Below are positions 7,275-13,075 of a stretch of 23,072 nt of DNA, in pieces (position 1 is the first letter of the stretch; each line of letters starts with the position of its first letter). Below the pieces are notes generated by a model. It was not told the DNA's origin. It saw only the letters and a list, made by a program, of their open reading frames with translations, and did not search any database. Origin of the DNA: Thiotrichales bacterium (GTDB lineage: Bacteria; Pseudomonadota; Gammaproteobacteria; Francisellales; CACEW01); NCBI GenBank assembly GCA_023266165.1, contig JAHFRR010000004.1, positions 1-23,072 of the forward strand, written 5' to 3'. The translations under genes were made by a program, and so were the position numbers.

Positions 7275-7361
7275 ATGGAACAGCTATTTTCTTACGGAAC
7301 ACTGCGTTATGAAAAAATACAAGTCGAAACCTTTGGGCGGAGGAGATATGTCAGAAGCTGA
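7275..7361 (+). pseudogene. 5' remnant of a gamma-glutamylcyclotransferase (AIG2-like) gene
   Basis: Eight bases after the preceding GNAT, behind GGTGAG, an ATG begins MEQLFSYGTLRYEKIQVETF followed by GR, which matches the N-terminus of GGCT/AIG2-like proteins (the FSYGTL motif binds substrate in that fold). Similarity stops at about 7340, and the frame runs out at TGA 7359-7361 after 28 codons, where intact members have roughly 110-150 residues. The rest of the gene is gone and the nitronate monooxygenase gene begins at 7348. The last bases of the remnant (ggcggaggag) now serve as the ribosome binding site of that gene. Identification rests on a short but distinctive motif. Confidence 0.65.
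7339..7343 (+). promoter_or_regulatory. Shine-Dalgarno deciding the nitronate monooxygenase start
   Basis: GGAGG within gggcggaggagatATG lies four bases before ATG 7348. It favours 7348 over the in-frame ATG at 7309, which has no ribosome binding site and lies inside the GGCT remnant. Confidence 0.7.
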
Positions 7362-8391
7362 GACTTTTTTTGCTGTAGCACACAAGAAGAAAATCCAAAC
7401 GCGTCTTTGTAAAGTTTTAAACTTAGAGATTCCTATTTTTCAAGCGCCGATGGCAGGTGCTGTCACGCCTCAATTGATCAGTGCTGTCGCAAATAAGGGA
7501 GGTTTGGGCATGGTTCCCCTGAGTAATTTGCCTATCGAGGTCTGCGAAAAATTGATCGATGATACGCTAGCCCTCTCTCATCAACCCATAGGGGTTAATC
7601 TGATTTTGGAATGGGATCAGACGGAACGTTTAGAATTAAGTCTCAAAAAAGGTATAAAGATTATTTGGTTTTTCTGGGGGGACCCCAGTTCCTTTATTGA
7701 TAAAATCCATGCAGCAGATGGAAAGGTTATTCTCACAGTGGGAAGTGCTGAGGAAGCTAAACATGCAGTCGATGCGGGCGTTGATGTGATTGTTGCTCAG
7801 GGATGGGAGGCAGGCGGACATGTTTGGGGTCACGTTGCAACATTTCCTTTAGTACCTGCTGTTGTAGATGCCGTAGCGGGCAGAGTACCTGTGGTTGCTG
7901 CAGGTGGCATTGCTGATGGACGGGGTTTAGCGGCTGCTTTAGCGCTAGGAGCAGAAGGCGTTGTTTTGGGAACGAGATTGTTATCAAGTCATGAAGCTGG
8001 AATCCATGAGAAATATAAGCATCGACTACTTGAGGCTAAAGAAACAGATACGGTGTATACCGATATCTTTGAAAAAGGCTGGCCTCATTCATATAGCCGC
8101 GTATTACGGAATAGCACCTATGATCAGTGGCTAACGTCAGGTCAGGCTCAGTCAGGCCAGCGACCGGGTGAGCATGATATTGTTGCCTATTATCCTTCGG
8201 GTCAATCAGTTGAGCGTTATAGCCGTAATTTACCTGCGTCTATGATGGAAGGTAATTTGGAGGCTTTAGCGCATTATGCTGGTCAGTCTGTTGGATTGGT
8301 GAAAAATAGAATGTCAGTGCCTGAAATTTTGGATGAAGTGGTTAGAGATGCAATAAAGTGCATGAGAACTTGCCAAACGTTGCTTATTTAA
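7348..8391 (+). CDS. Nitronate monooxygenase / 2-nitropropane dioxygenase family
   Basis: An FMN-dependent TIM-barrel enzyme of 347 aa that oxidises alkyl nitronates such as propionate 3-nitronate, a detoxification reaction in the cytoplasm. Visible family motifs are IFQAPMAGAVTPQL near the start, NKGGLGMVP, the QGWEAGGHVWGH loop with the conserved His, and the phosphate-binding part AAGGIADGRG with LALGAEGVVLGTRLL. The C-terminal cap ends with MSVPEILDEVV. The start is fixed by the strong Shine-Dalgarno at 7339-7343. The gene follows a truncated gene and may have arrived by the event that removed it. Members of the family also include other flavin oxidoreductases, so the exact substrate is uncertain. 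Confidence 0.88.
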   Translation: MSEAETFFAVAHKKKIQTRLCKVLNLEIPIFQAPMAGAVTPQLISAVANKGGLGMVPLSNLPIEVCEKLIDDTLALSHQPIGVNLILEWDQTERLELSLKKGIKIIWFFWGDPSSFIDKIHAADGKVILTVGSAEEAKHAVDAGVDVIVAQGWEAGGHVWGHVATFPLVPAVVDAVAGRVPVVAAGGIADGRGLAAALALGAEGVVLGTRLLSSHEAGIHEKYKHRLLEAKETDTVYTDIFEKGWPHSYSRVLRNSTYDQWLTSGQAQSGQRPGEHDIVAYYPSGQSVERYSRNLPASMMEGNLEALAHYAGQSVGLVKNRMSVPEILDEVVRDAIKCMRTCQTLLI

Positions 8392-8535
8392 ATAATTTTT
8401 TCAATGAGGTGAAAAATTTCGGGGGCACGCAAATTTATCGCGTTGTTTATACAGGGTGGATAGATATCCGTATTAAGATCAGCTATTCTAATGAGATTAA
8501 TTCATAGATGGCGTGAGTGACAAGGAGAATGATGC
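8392..8535 (+). other. Intergenic stretch with a decayed promoter-like repeat and a 32-codon frame
   Basis: AAATAATTTTTTCAATGA at 8391-8408 recurs at 9230-9247, where it is the spacer of a good promoter; here the matching -10 is not preserved. A short frame from GTG 8409 reads MKNFGGTQIYRVVYTGWID and continues to TAG; I do not recognise it and doubt that it is expressed. AAGGAG at 8522-8527 is the ribosome binding site of the next gene. Confidence 0.3.
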
Positions 8536-9000
8536 ATGCAAAAAATATTGATCAGTGGGTGCCTTCTGGGCGCAAAAGTTCGCTACAATGGTGAGGGGAA
8601 ACTCATTGAGCATACGCTTGTGAATCAATGGATCAAAGAAGGTCGCTTTGTCTCGGTGTGTCCAGAAATGGCAGGCGGATTACCGACACCACGCCCAGCG
8701 GCTGAAATGAGGGGGCATCAAGTGCTGACAAAACAAGGGGCAGATGTCACAGCTGCCTTTCAAAAAGGCGCTGAAATTGCCTTGAAGTTGTGCCAGCAGC
8801 ATGGGATCAAACTTGCGATTTTAAAGGCGCGTAGCCCTTCTTGTGGCAATGAGGCAATTTATGATGGGACTTTCAGTGGGAGAACTATTACAGGGCAAGG
8901 CGTAACGGCAGCCCTTTTAACGGCAAATGGTATTCGTGTTTTTAATGAAGATCAGCTGTTGGATGCAGCAGCTTTTTTGGACGGGCCTGAAGCGGTATAA
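8536..9000 (+). CDS. DUF523 family protein (YbbK-like)
   Basis: A single-domain DUF523 protein of 154 aa. The family's cysteine-rich signatures are all present: ISGCLLGAKVRYNG at the start, SVCPEMAGGLPTPRPAAEM near residue 40 and ILKARSPSCGNEAIYDG near residue 95. The conserved Cys and Gly residues suggest metal or cofactor binding, but no biochemical role is established for the family to my knowledge. The start has AAGGAG eight bases upstream. It lies between two fragments that both match the downstream DUF4160/DUF2442 module (8391-8408 and 9021-9177), so it may have been inserted into, or replaced the middle of, an older copy of that module. Confidence 0.88.
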   Translation: MQKILISGCLLGAKVRYNGEGKLIEHTLVNQWIKEGRFVSVCPEMAGGLPTPRPAAEMRGHQVLTKQGADVTAAFQKGAEIALKLCQQHGIKLAILKARSPSCGNEAIYDGTFSGRTITGQGVTAALLTANGIRVFNEDQLLDAAAFLDGPEAV

Positions 9001-9014
9001 TCGTATTTCGTATT

Positions 9015-9146
9015 GTGGAGAGTGAACGGTACCTTAATCAAGTGTTTTTTGATCATGGTGTTGTGACATGGCCAGGCAAACTTGATCTCGCGCCGGATGC
9101 AATGCACGCTGAGATCAAAAAAAATGGGCGATGGGTTTTAGATTAA
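9015..9146 (+). pseudogene. Truncated duplicate of the DUF2442 gene (3' end only)
   Basis: From about 9021 the sequence reads SERYLNQVFFDHGVVTWPG and onward to GRWVLD and TAA at 9144-9146, nearly identical to the C-terminal half of the intact DUF2442 protein at 9573-9827. The similarity extends about 31 bp past the stop codon (agcagctctggaatgtctt, to about 9177), so this is a DNA duplication and not convergent protein evolution. A GTG at 9015 could start a 43-codon frame, but the N-terminal half of the domain is missing. The few differences, including silent ones, point to a fairly recent copy. Confidence 0.85.
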
Positions 9147-9177
9147 AGCAGCTCTGGAATGTCTTGTCGCATGATTG
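9021..9177 (+). repeat. Direct repeat A (pairs with 9702-9858)
   Basis: About 157 bp highly similar to 9702-9858, offset by 681 bp. It covers the 3' half of the DUF2442 coding sequence and 31 bp after it. Similarity ends sharply at the gattg before agagg. Confidence 0.85.
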
Positions 9178-9226
9178 AGAGGTGTTAATACGCGCAAAGA
9201 CGTCCGCATTAGTCCATAAAACACCC

Positions 9227-9255
9227 TTGAAATAATTTTTTCAATGATGTACACT
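9227..9255 (+). promoter_or_regulatory. Sigma70-type promoter of the DUF4160/DUF2442 pair
   Basis: TTGAAA (9227-9232), 17-bp spacer, TACACT (9250-9255), about 40 bp before the first start codon. The spacer contains the AAATAATTTTTTCAATGA motif also seen at 8391-8408. Confidence 0.65.
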
Positions 9256-9294
9256 GCATGCAGATAGAAATGAGCTAAAAAATAAGAAACGCGC

Positions 9295-9555
9295 ATGCCG
9301 ACCATCAGTATCTTTTACGGTATCATTATCCAGATGTTTTGGAATGAACATGCACCCCCTCATTTTCATGCTCGTTATGGAGATTTTGAGGGAATTATTA
9401 ATATTCAGGAATTAAAAATGACAGAGGGAACTTTACCTATTCGTGCGTTGGCTTTGACGTTAGATTGGGCGGAGCTGCATCAAAGTGAGCTCTTGGAAGA
9501 CTGGAGATTGTGTACGCATAAGCAAATGCCAAAAAAGATTGAACCACTTAAATAA
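9295..9555 (+). CDS. DUF4160 domain protein
   Basis: A protein of 86 aa that is almost entirely one DUF4160 domain: PTISIFYGIIIQMFWNEH, then the family hallmark HAPPHFHARYGD with three His residues, EGIINI, and the helix around RALALTLDWAELHQSELLEDW. It starts at ATG 9295 behind a promoter at 9227-9255; the ribosome binding site is weak (AAGAAA). It is followed after 17 bp by a DUF2442 gene, a pairing common in bacteria and sometimes treated as toxin-antitoxin-like because both are small, linked and mobile; that role is not shown here. The function is unknown. Confidence 0.85.
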   Translation: MPTISIFYGIIIQMFWNEHAPPHFHARYGDFEGIINIQELKMTEGTLPIRALALTLDWAELHQSELLEDWRLCTHKQMPKKIEPLK

Positions 9556-9572
9556 AACGGAGGTGAGGCTTC

Positions 9573-9827
9573 ATGTACTGGAATGTGGCAACCGTACAAC
9601 CCATGGCGCATCTTGTGCTAAAAGTAAAGTTTACAGATGGCTTGCAGGGAACTGTGCAATTTAAATCTTCCCATCTGACAGGTGTTTTTGAGGCGCTTAA
9701 AAATGAGAAATACTTTAATCAAGTATTTGTTGACCATGGTGTTGTGACATGGCCAGGCGAGCTTGATCTCGCGCCGGATGCAATGCACGCTGAGATCAAA
9801 AAAAATGGGCGATGGGTTTTAGATTAA
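9573..9827 (+). CDS. DUF2442 domain protein
   Basis: A protein of 84 aa covering one DUF2442 domain: an N-terminal strand pair (HLVLKVKFTDGLQGTVQF), FEALKNEKYFNQVFVDHG, and VTWPGELDLAPDAMHAEI. This last part is the usual W-P-(x)-D-L-xPD signature. A strong ribosome binding site, GGAGGTGA, lies six bases before the ATG. It is the second gene of the DUF4160/DUF2442 pair and probably shares its promoter. Its 3' half is duplicated 681 bp upstream (9021-9177). No function is known for the domain; binding to the DUF4160 partner is a guess from the conserved pairing. Confidence 0.87.
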   Translation: MYWNVATVQPMAHLVLKVKFTDGLQGTVQFKSSHLTGVFEALKNEKYFNQVFVDHGVVTWPGELDLAPDAMHAEIKKNGRWVLD

Positions 9828-9858
9828 AGCAGCTCTGGAATGTCTTATCGCATGATTG
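9702..9858 (+). repeat. Direct repeat B (pairs with 9021-9177)
   Basis: The intact-gene copy of the duplicated segment. It includes the last half of the DUF2442 gene and the first 31 bases downstream, up to the gattg before cagagg. Confidence 0.85.
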
Positions 9859-9878
9859 CAGAGGATGGCTGAGAAAAA

Positions 9879-10076
9879 ATGCTGCAGACCTCAGATAAAA
9901 AAATTTACAGAGCGCAATACTCGCTACTGATCTCAATCATCTTGATGGACTTGCTTGCGGGCATGGAGTTTGATCTTTTTGTCCCGAGTTTCCCAGAGAT
10001 CCAGCAGCAGTTTTACTTGGTGATGCTCAGTGATTGTCACGCATGGATGGGTCATGAGAGAGAAGCTCTACAATAG
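9879..10076 (+). pseudogene. 5' remnant of an MFS (Bcr/CflA-type) transporter gene
   Basis: The frame of 65 codons opens with MLQTSDKKIYRAQYSLLISI, followed by ILMDLLAGMEFDLFVPSFPEIQQQF, which is the first transmembrane helix and motif of drug-efflux MFS transporters of the Bcr/CflA kind (the D-x-x-x-PSFPEI motif after helix 1). Intact members have about 400 residues and 12 helices. Similarity ends near 10014, and the frame continues with unrelated residues to TAG at 10074-10076. The remainder of the transporter has been deleted and the cyclase-family gene follows 15 bp later. A one-helix peptide might still be made but should not transport anything. Confidence 0.7.
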
Positions 10077-10091
10077 GGAGGTGACATTATA

Positions 10092-10775
10092 ATGCTCATT
10101 GATCTTACGCAGACACTGCATTCAGGCATTCCGGACTGGGAAGGGTGTTGTGGTTTTCAACTGACTGAGACGCTTTGCAAACCTTCAGGTATTTGTGTGC
10201 AAACGCTTTCAATGCCCTCAGGCATTGGCACCCATATGGATGCTCCGCGTCATTTTGCTCAAAATGGGCAGGCCATCGCTGATCTCCCCTTGGAGTGCTT
10301 GATTGCCAAGGCTGTGGTGATTGACTGTCGCCCGAATGCTCATGCAGAGTATTTTCTCACGTGTGAGGAAATCCTGATATTTGAAAAAACCCATGGTGAG
10401 ATTCCAGAACACGCGCTGGTTTTATTGCTAACAGGCTGGAGCCAGTATTGGCATGACTCCGTTCGATATCGTAACCCAGATGCTTCTGGACATCTCAGGT
10501 TTCCTGGGTTTTCTGAGGACTCAATCGATTATCTTCTGACGAAGTCTATCGTTGGTATTGGAATTGATACGCTCTCTCCAGATGGCTCACATCCAGACTT
10601 TCCAGTCCATCGTAAGATATTAGGCTCTGGAAAGTATATCTTAGAAAACCTCTGTCATCTCGAAAAACTCCCACCGATGGGCGCAAAAGTGATGGCATTT
10701 CCATTGAAGATTCGCAATGGCTCTGAGGCGCCTTGTCGTGTGATTGCTGAGATGTCGGCAGCGCGCACCCTATGA
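10092..10775 (+). CDS. Cyclase-family hydrolase (kynurenine formamidase-like)
   Basis: A metal-dependent hydrolase of 227 aa of the cyclase family (PF04199). The signature GIGTHMDAPRHF near residues 44-55 supplies the metal ligands (HxxxDxPxHF pattern). LLLTGWSQYW, VGIGIDTLSPD and the C-terminal LENLCHLEKLP also fit. Relatives hydrolyse N-formylkynurenine, isatin or other cyclic amides; no tryptophan-catabolic neighbour is present, so the substrate is open. The ATG has a very strong ribosome binding site (GGGAGGTGA, seven bases before). It stands directly after the MFS remnant and may once have been co-transcribed with that transporter. Confidence 0.87.
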   Translation: MLIDLTQTLHSGIPDWEGCCGFQLTETLCKPSGICVQTLSMPSGIGTHMDAPRHFAQNGQAIADLPLECLIAKAVVIDCRPNAHAEYFLTCEEILIFEKTHGEIPEHALVLLLTGWSQYWHDSVRYRNPDASGHLRFPGFSEDSIDYLLTKSIVGIGIDTLSPDGSHPDFPVHRKILGSGKYILENLCHLEKLPPMGAKVMAFPLKIRNGSEAPCRVIAEMSAARTL

Positions 10776-10808
10776 GATGCAGGCTTGATTTGTACTTTTT
10801 GTACTTTT

Positions 10809-10837
10809 TTGACGCGACTTGAAATAAGTGATAGGAT
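10809..10837 (+). promoter_or_regulatory. Sigma70-type promoter of the SGNH hydrolase gene
   Basis: TTGACG (10809-10814), 17-bp spacer, TAGGAT (10832-10837). Immediately upstream is a tandem TGTACTTTT repeat (10791-10808). The implied leader is about 110 nt and contains a possible small frame at 10868-10963. Confidence 0.65.
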
Positions 10838-10867
10838 CTATGTTAACATTCCAGAACACAAGGGGCG

Positions 10868-10963
10868 ATGCAGTGGGTGAACTTATCATTATTTTGCAAG
10901 TCCCTCAGCTTATTTAAGCCAATCGAAATAACTTCATCCAAGGAAAAACGCAATGCTTCCTAA
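10868..10963 (+). CDS. Possible 31-aa upstream frame overlapping the SGNH hydrolase start
   Basis: ATG 10868 after AAGGGGCG opens a 31-codon frame (MQWVNLSLFCKSLSLF...) that ends with TAA at 10961-10963, eleven bases inside the hydrolase gene. The ribosome binding site is close to the ATG. It could be a leader that couples translation, or chance. No recognisable peptide. Confidence 0.2.
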   Translation: MQWVNLSLFCKSLSLFKPIEITSSKEKRNAS

Positions 10964-11630
10964 AACCTCCCCCAAAACCATTTTATGTTATGGAGATTCC
11001 AATACCTATGGTTTGGTACCAGGATCACTGAATCCCGCCACAGGTTACCATGAACGTTATCCACGTAAAATCCGCTGGTCTGGGAAGCTCCAGCAGTTAT
11101 TAGGAGCGGGCTATTGGGTCATCGAAGAGGGCCTTTGCGCTCGCACGACGAATATTGATTACCCTGAAGATACCTATGACTCCAATCGCAATGGCTTAGC
11201 CTATTTGGAATCTTGTTTGTATTCGCATGCGCCTGTCGATACCGTGATTTTGTTTTTGGGAATCAACGATCTTAAGGCGATGTTCAATAGAACTCCTGAA
11301 GCCATCGCGGAGGGTATGGGTATTTTGGTTAAAAAAATTCAGCAATTTAATTTGGGAGAAAGTTTCTCAAAACCTCCCAAAATCATGATTATTGGGTATC
11401 CGCCTATTCTGGAAGTGGAGCCCTACATAACGGTTTTTGCTGGAGCAACCCAAAAATCCCGTGAGCTCCCCAGATATTTTCAGGCTCTGGCTGAGCAATA
11501 TGGGTGTTTTTATATTGATGCGGTCTCCCGCCTCCAGTTTGATCCAGCCGATGGCTGTCATCTAGATGCAGAAAACCATGTGAAGCTTGCGGAGATTGTT
11601 TATGAGAGCTCGCTTGGAAGTTGGGGTTAG
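10953..11630 (+). CDS. SGNH/GDSL-family esterase
   Basis: A serine hydrolase of 225 aa with the SGNH blocks in order: block I CYGDSNTYG (catalytic Ser, residues about 12-20), a block II Gly/Arg segment EEGLCARTT, block III LGINDLK (Asn) and block V DGCHLD (catalytic Asp and His). The N-terminus has no signal peptide, so it is probably cytoplasmic. It resembles arylesterase/lysophospholipase-like members that act on small acyl or acetyl esters; the real substrate is unknown. AAGGA precedes the ATG by about nine bases, and a good promoter lies at 10809-10837. It abuts the convergent membrane-protein gene, with stops at 11628-11630 and 11631-11633. Confidence 0.9.
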   Translation: MLPKTSPKTILCYGDSNTYGLVPGSLNPATGYHERYPRKIRWSGKLQQLLGAGYWVIEEGLCARTTNIDYPEDTYDSNRNGLAYLESCLYSHAPVDTVILFLGINDLKAMFNRTPEAIAEGMGILVKKIQQFNLGESFSKPPKIMIIGYPPILEVEPYITVFAGATQKSRELPRYFQALAEQYGCFYIDAVSRLQFDPADGCHLDAENHVKLAEIVYESSLGSWG

Positions 11631-12173
11631 CTAAGATCTTTGGAGATCCGTATGAGGCAATGTAAAATATCGATGGAGATAACATGCCAGACGACCCAGG
11701 AAGATACCCGTAAAAACTCCAGAAACACTGAGATTACTCAGAATGAATATAGGGTTCTTGGCCAGGATGATATTCGTTGCCTGAATCGTTGCAAACGCGT
11801 ATTTGCTGACGAAGATCACCAGCACCAAAATCAAAACAGACCACGTCCCTGGGCAGAAAATCAAATGCTTCTGACGGTCTACCTTCAAGGCTTGTTGTGC
11901 TACCAAGTACCAGCCGATCACAGCGCCTAAAAGCAGGGTCAGCACCCAGCATCCGATATTCACGCCCGTCAAAGCATCGGTGCGATAGAGTGTGTCAATA
12001 GAAAGTAAGAACATTAAAATGGGAAATATAAACATACGTGCGAGCGACCCCACCTGTGTTTGTCGGGCTTTCAGCCCTCGCTTGACCACATAGATCAGTA
12101 ACAAATAGACCCACCAAGGGGTGTTTAAAATCATTTCCCAAATAAACATCATCCACGAAGGTAATTGATTCAT
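11631..12173 (-). CDS. Five-helix inner-membrane protein (DUF6622-like)
   Basis: A protein of 180 aa with about five hydrophobic helices (near residues 17-30, 45-60, 70-92, 108-127 and 140-162) and short polar loops. The N-terminus MNQLPSWMMFIWEMILNTP followed by WWVYLLLIYVVKRGLKAR looks like small integral membrane proteins grouped as DUF6622, an assignment made from memory. No catalytic motif is seen. Its ATG overlaps the stop of the lipoprotein gene (ATGA at 12170-12173), so translation is probably coupled. It is the last gene of the run that begins with rho. Confidence 0.75.
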   Translation of the reverse strand: MNQLPSWMMFIWEMILNTPWWVYLLLIYVVKRGLKARQTQVGSLARMFIFPILMFLLSIDTLYRTDALTGVNIGCWVLTLLLGAVIGWYLVAQQALKVDRQKHLIFCPGTWSVLILVLVIFVSKYAFATIQATNIILAKNPIFILSNLSVSGVFTGIFLGRLACYLHRYFTLPHTDLQRS

Positions 12174-12325
12174 GGAGTTGCACTCTTCTCAATCTCAAGA
12201 ACGCTCTGCGTAGCCTGAACAGGCTTGACAGGATAATACAGCGGCCCCTTTTGGCCACAAGCCGTTAGGCCTAGCACGCATCCTATCAGAGTGCTGCCCA
12301 GGATCATCACACGTAAAATCTTCAT
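12170..12325 (-). CDS. lptM: LptM (YifL)-like small lipoprotein
   Basis: A 51-aa frame that is short enough to be missed. It begins MKILRVMILGSTLIG, a charged start and hydrophobic core, and contains lipobox LTAC (Cys23) followed at once by GQKGPLYYP. The C-G-x-K-G-P-L-Y-x-P sequence after the lipidated Cys is the hallmark of LptM/YifL, which in E. coli assists maturation of the LptD-LptE LPS translocon at the outer membrane. Both ends overlap neighbours: the ATG shares ATGA with the SDR stop (12322-12325), and its own TGA shares ATGA with the next start (12170-12173). The usual partner lysA is not adjacent. The remaining tail is short and polar. Confidence 0.85.
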   Translation of the reverse strand: MKILRVMILGSTLIGCVLGLTACGQKGPLYYPVKPVQATQSVLEIEKSATP

Positions 12326-13014
12326 CCATATGCTCCTTTATCAACAGGGAGTAATAATCCATTGCATTCTGGGGTAGTCGCGGCAAAAAAGATAGCTTTG
12401 GCGATGGCATCCGGAGAGATCAAGGCACCAAAATTGCCTGCAACCTTTTGTAGCTGATCCCCTGGAAATAAATACTTCAGCATGTCGGTGTCTGTAAAAG
12501 AGGGGCATACGCAGGCGGCATGAATTCCTAAAGGCTTGAGATCTTGAGCGCTGGCACGCATCATGCCTAAGATCCCGTGTTTGGAGACGGTATAGCTAAA
12601 CGAGCTGGGCGCACCCATAAATGACAGCGTACTGCCGATATAAATAATACCAGAGCCTTGATGGTGAGGCATCAGAGGAATGATTATTTGATTGAGCTCG
12701 CAGACGGAAAATAAATTGATTTGTAGGATCTGCTGAAATTGTTCGGGTGTGATCGCTTGGGTTTGATCATGCGCTGAGATACCTGCATTGTGTATGACAA
12801 CCAAGGACTGAGCGGGCTGAGAAAGCTCTGCTGCAAGCGTTTCTGCAAAGGTGTTGGGGATAGGGTGTGAGAAATCAACGTGTACACTCTGAACGTTGGG
12901 TAAAGGGCATGGTGTGCGAGACAGGCCTATCACCTGATAGCCTTCAGACACAAATTTTTTGGCTGCAGCCAAGCCAATCCCGCGGCTGGCACCTGTGATG
13001 ACGGCGTATTTCAT
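12322..13014 (-). CDS. Short-chain dehydrogenase/reductase (possible pterin or sepiapterin-type reductase)
   Basis: A classical NAD(P)H-dependent SDR of 230 aa: Rossmann motif TGASRGIG (residues about 8-15), HNAGIS, catalytic Ser in YIGSTLSF, and the active site YTVSK. The Arg after the Gly-rich loop and LSRTP suggest NADPH preference. The start is ATG 13014, with GGGGGAG just before it; the frame is open further upstream, but that part translates a REP-like repeat. The motif is TGxxxGxG and not the TGxxxRxG of FolM/PTR1. It follows folE and a PTPS relative in one transcript direction, so a role in reducing a pterin (sepiapterin-reductase-like) is reasonable but unproven. Its stop overlaps lptM by ATGA. 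Confidence 0.82.
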   Translation of the reverse strand: MKYAVITGASRGIGLAAAKKFVSEGYQVIGLSRTPCPLPNVQSVHVDFSHPIPNTFAETLAAELSQPAQSLVVIHNAGISAHDQTQAITPEQFQQILQINLFSVCELNQIIIPLMPHHQGSGIIYIGSTLSFMGAPSSFSYTVSKHGILGMMRASAQDLKPLGIHAACVCPSFTDTDMLKYLFPGDQLQKVAGNFGALISPDAIAKAIFFAATTPECNGLLLPVDKGAYG

Positions 13015-13020
13015 GACTCC

Positions 13021-13071
13021 CCCTCTCCCTCGAAACCTACGGTTTCTCGACCTCTCCCACAAGGGGCGAGG
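13021..13071. repeat. REP-like unit interrupted by a second palindrome
   Basis: ccccctctccct ... cctctcccacaaggggcgagg matches the repeat family at 2394 and 2576, but a palindromic insert (cgaaacctacggtttctcga; GAAACC-tac-GGTTTC stem) splits it. It lies between the PTPS stop and the SDR start and could affect expression within the run. Confidence 0.6.
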
Positions 13072-13075
13072 TGAA

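Noticed and set aside
7309..7347. ATG at 7309 as the nitronate monooxygenase start
   Set aside because: It lacks a ribosome binding site and falls within the GGCT remnant; ATG 7348 has GGAGG four bases upstream.
11631..11952. Several overlapping open frames on both strands across 11640-12258
   Set aside because: Only the 180-aa minus-strand frame shows membrane-protein structure and coupled spacing with its neighbour; the others lack motifs and ribosome binding sites.
13015..13062. N-terminal extension of the SDR (MWERSRNRRFRGRGG)
   Set aside because: It is a translation of the REP-like repeat; SDR homology begins at MKYAVITGASRG.
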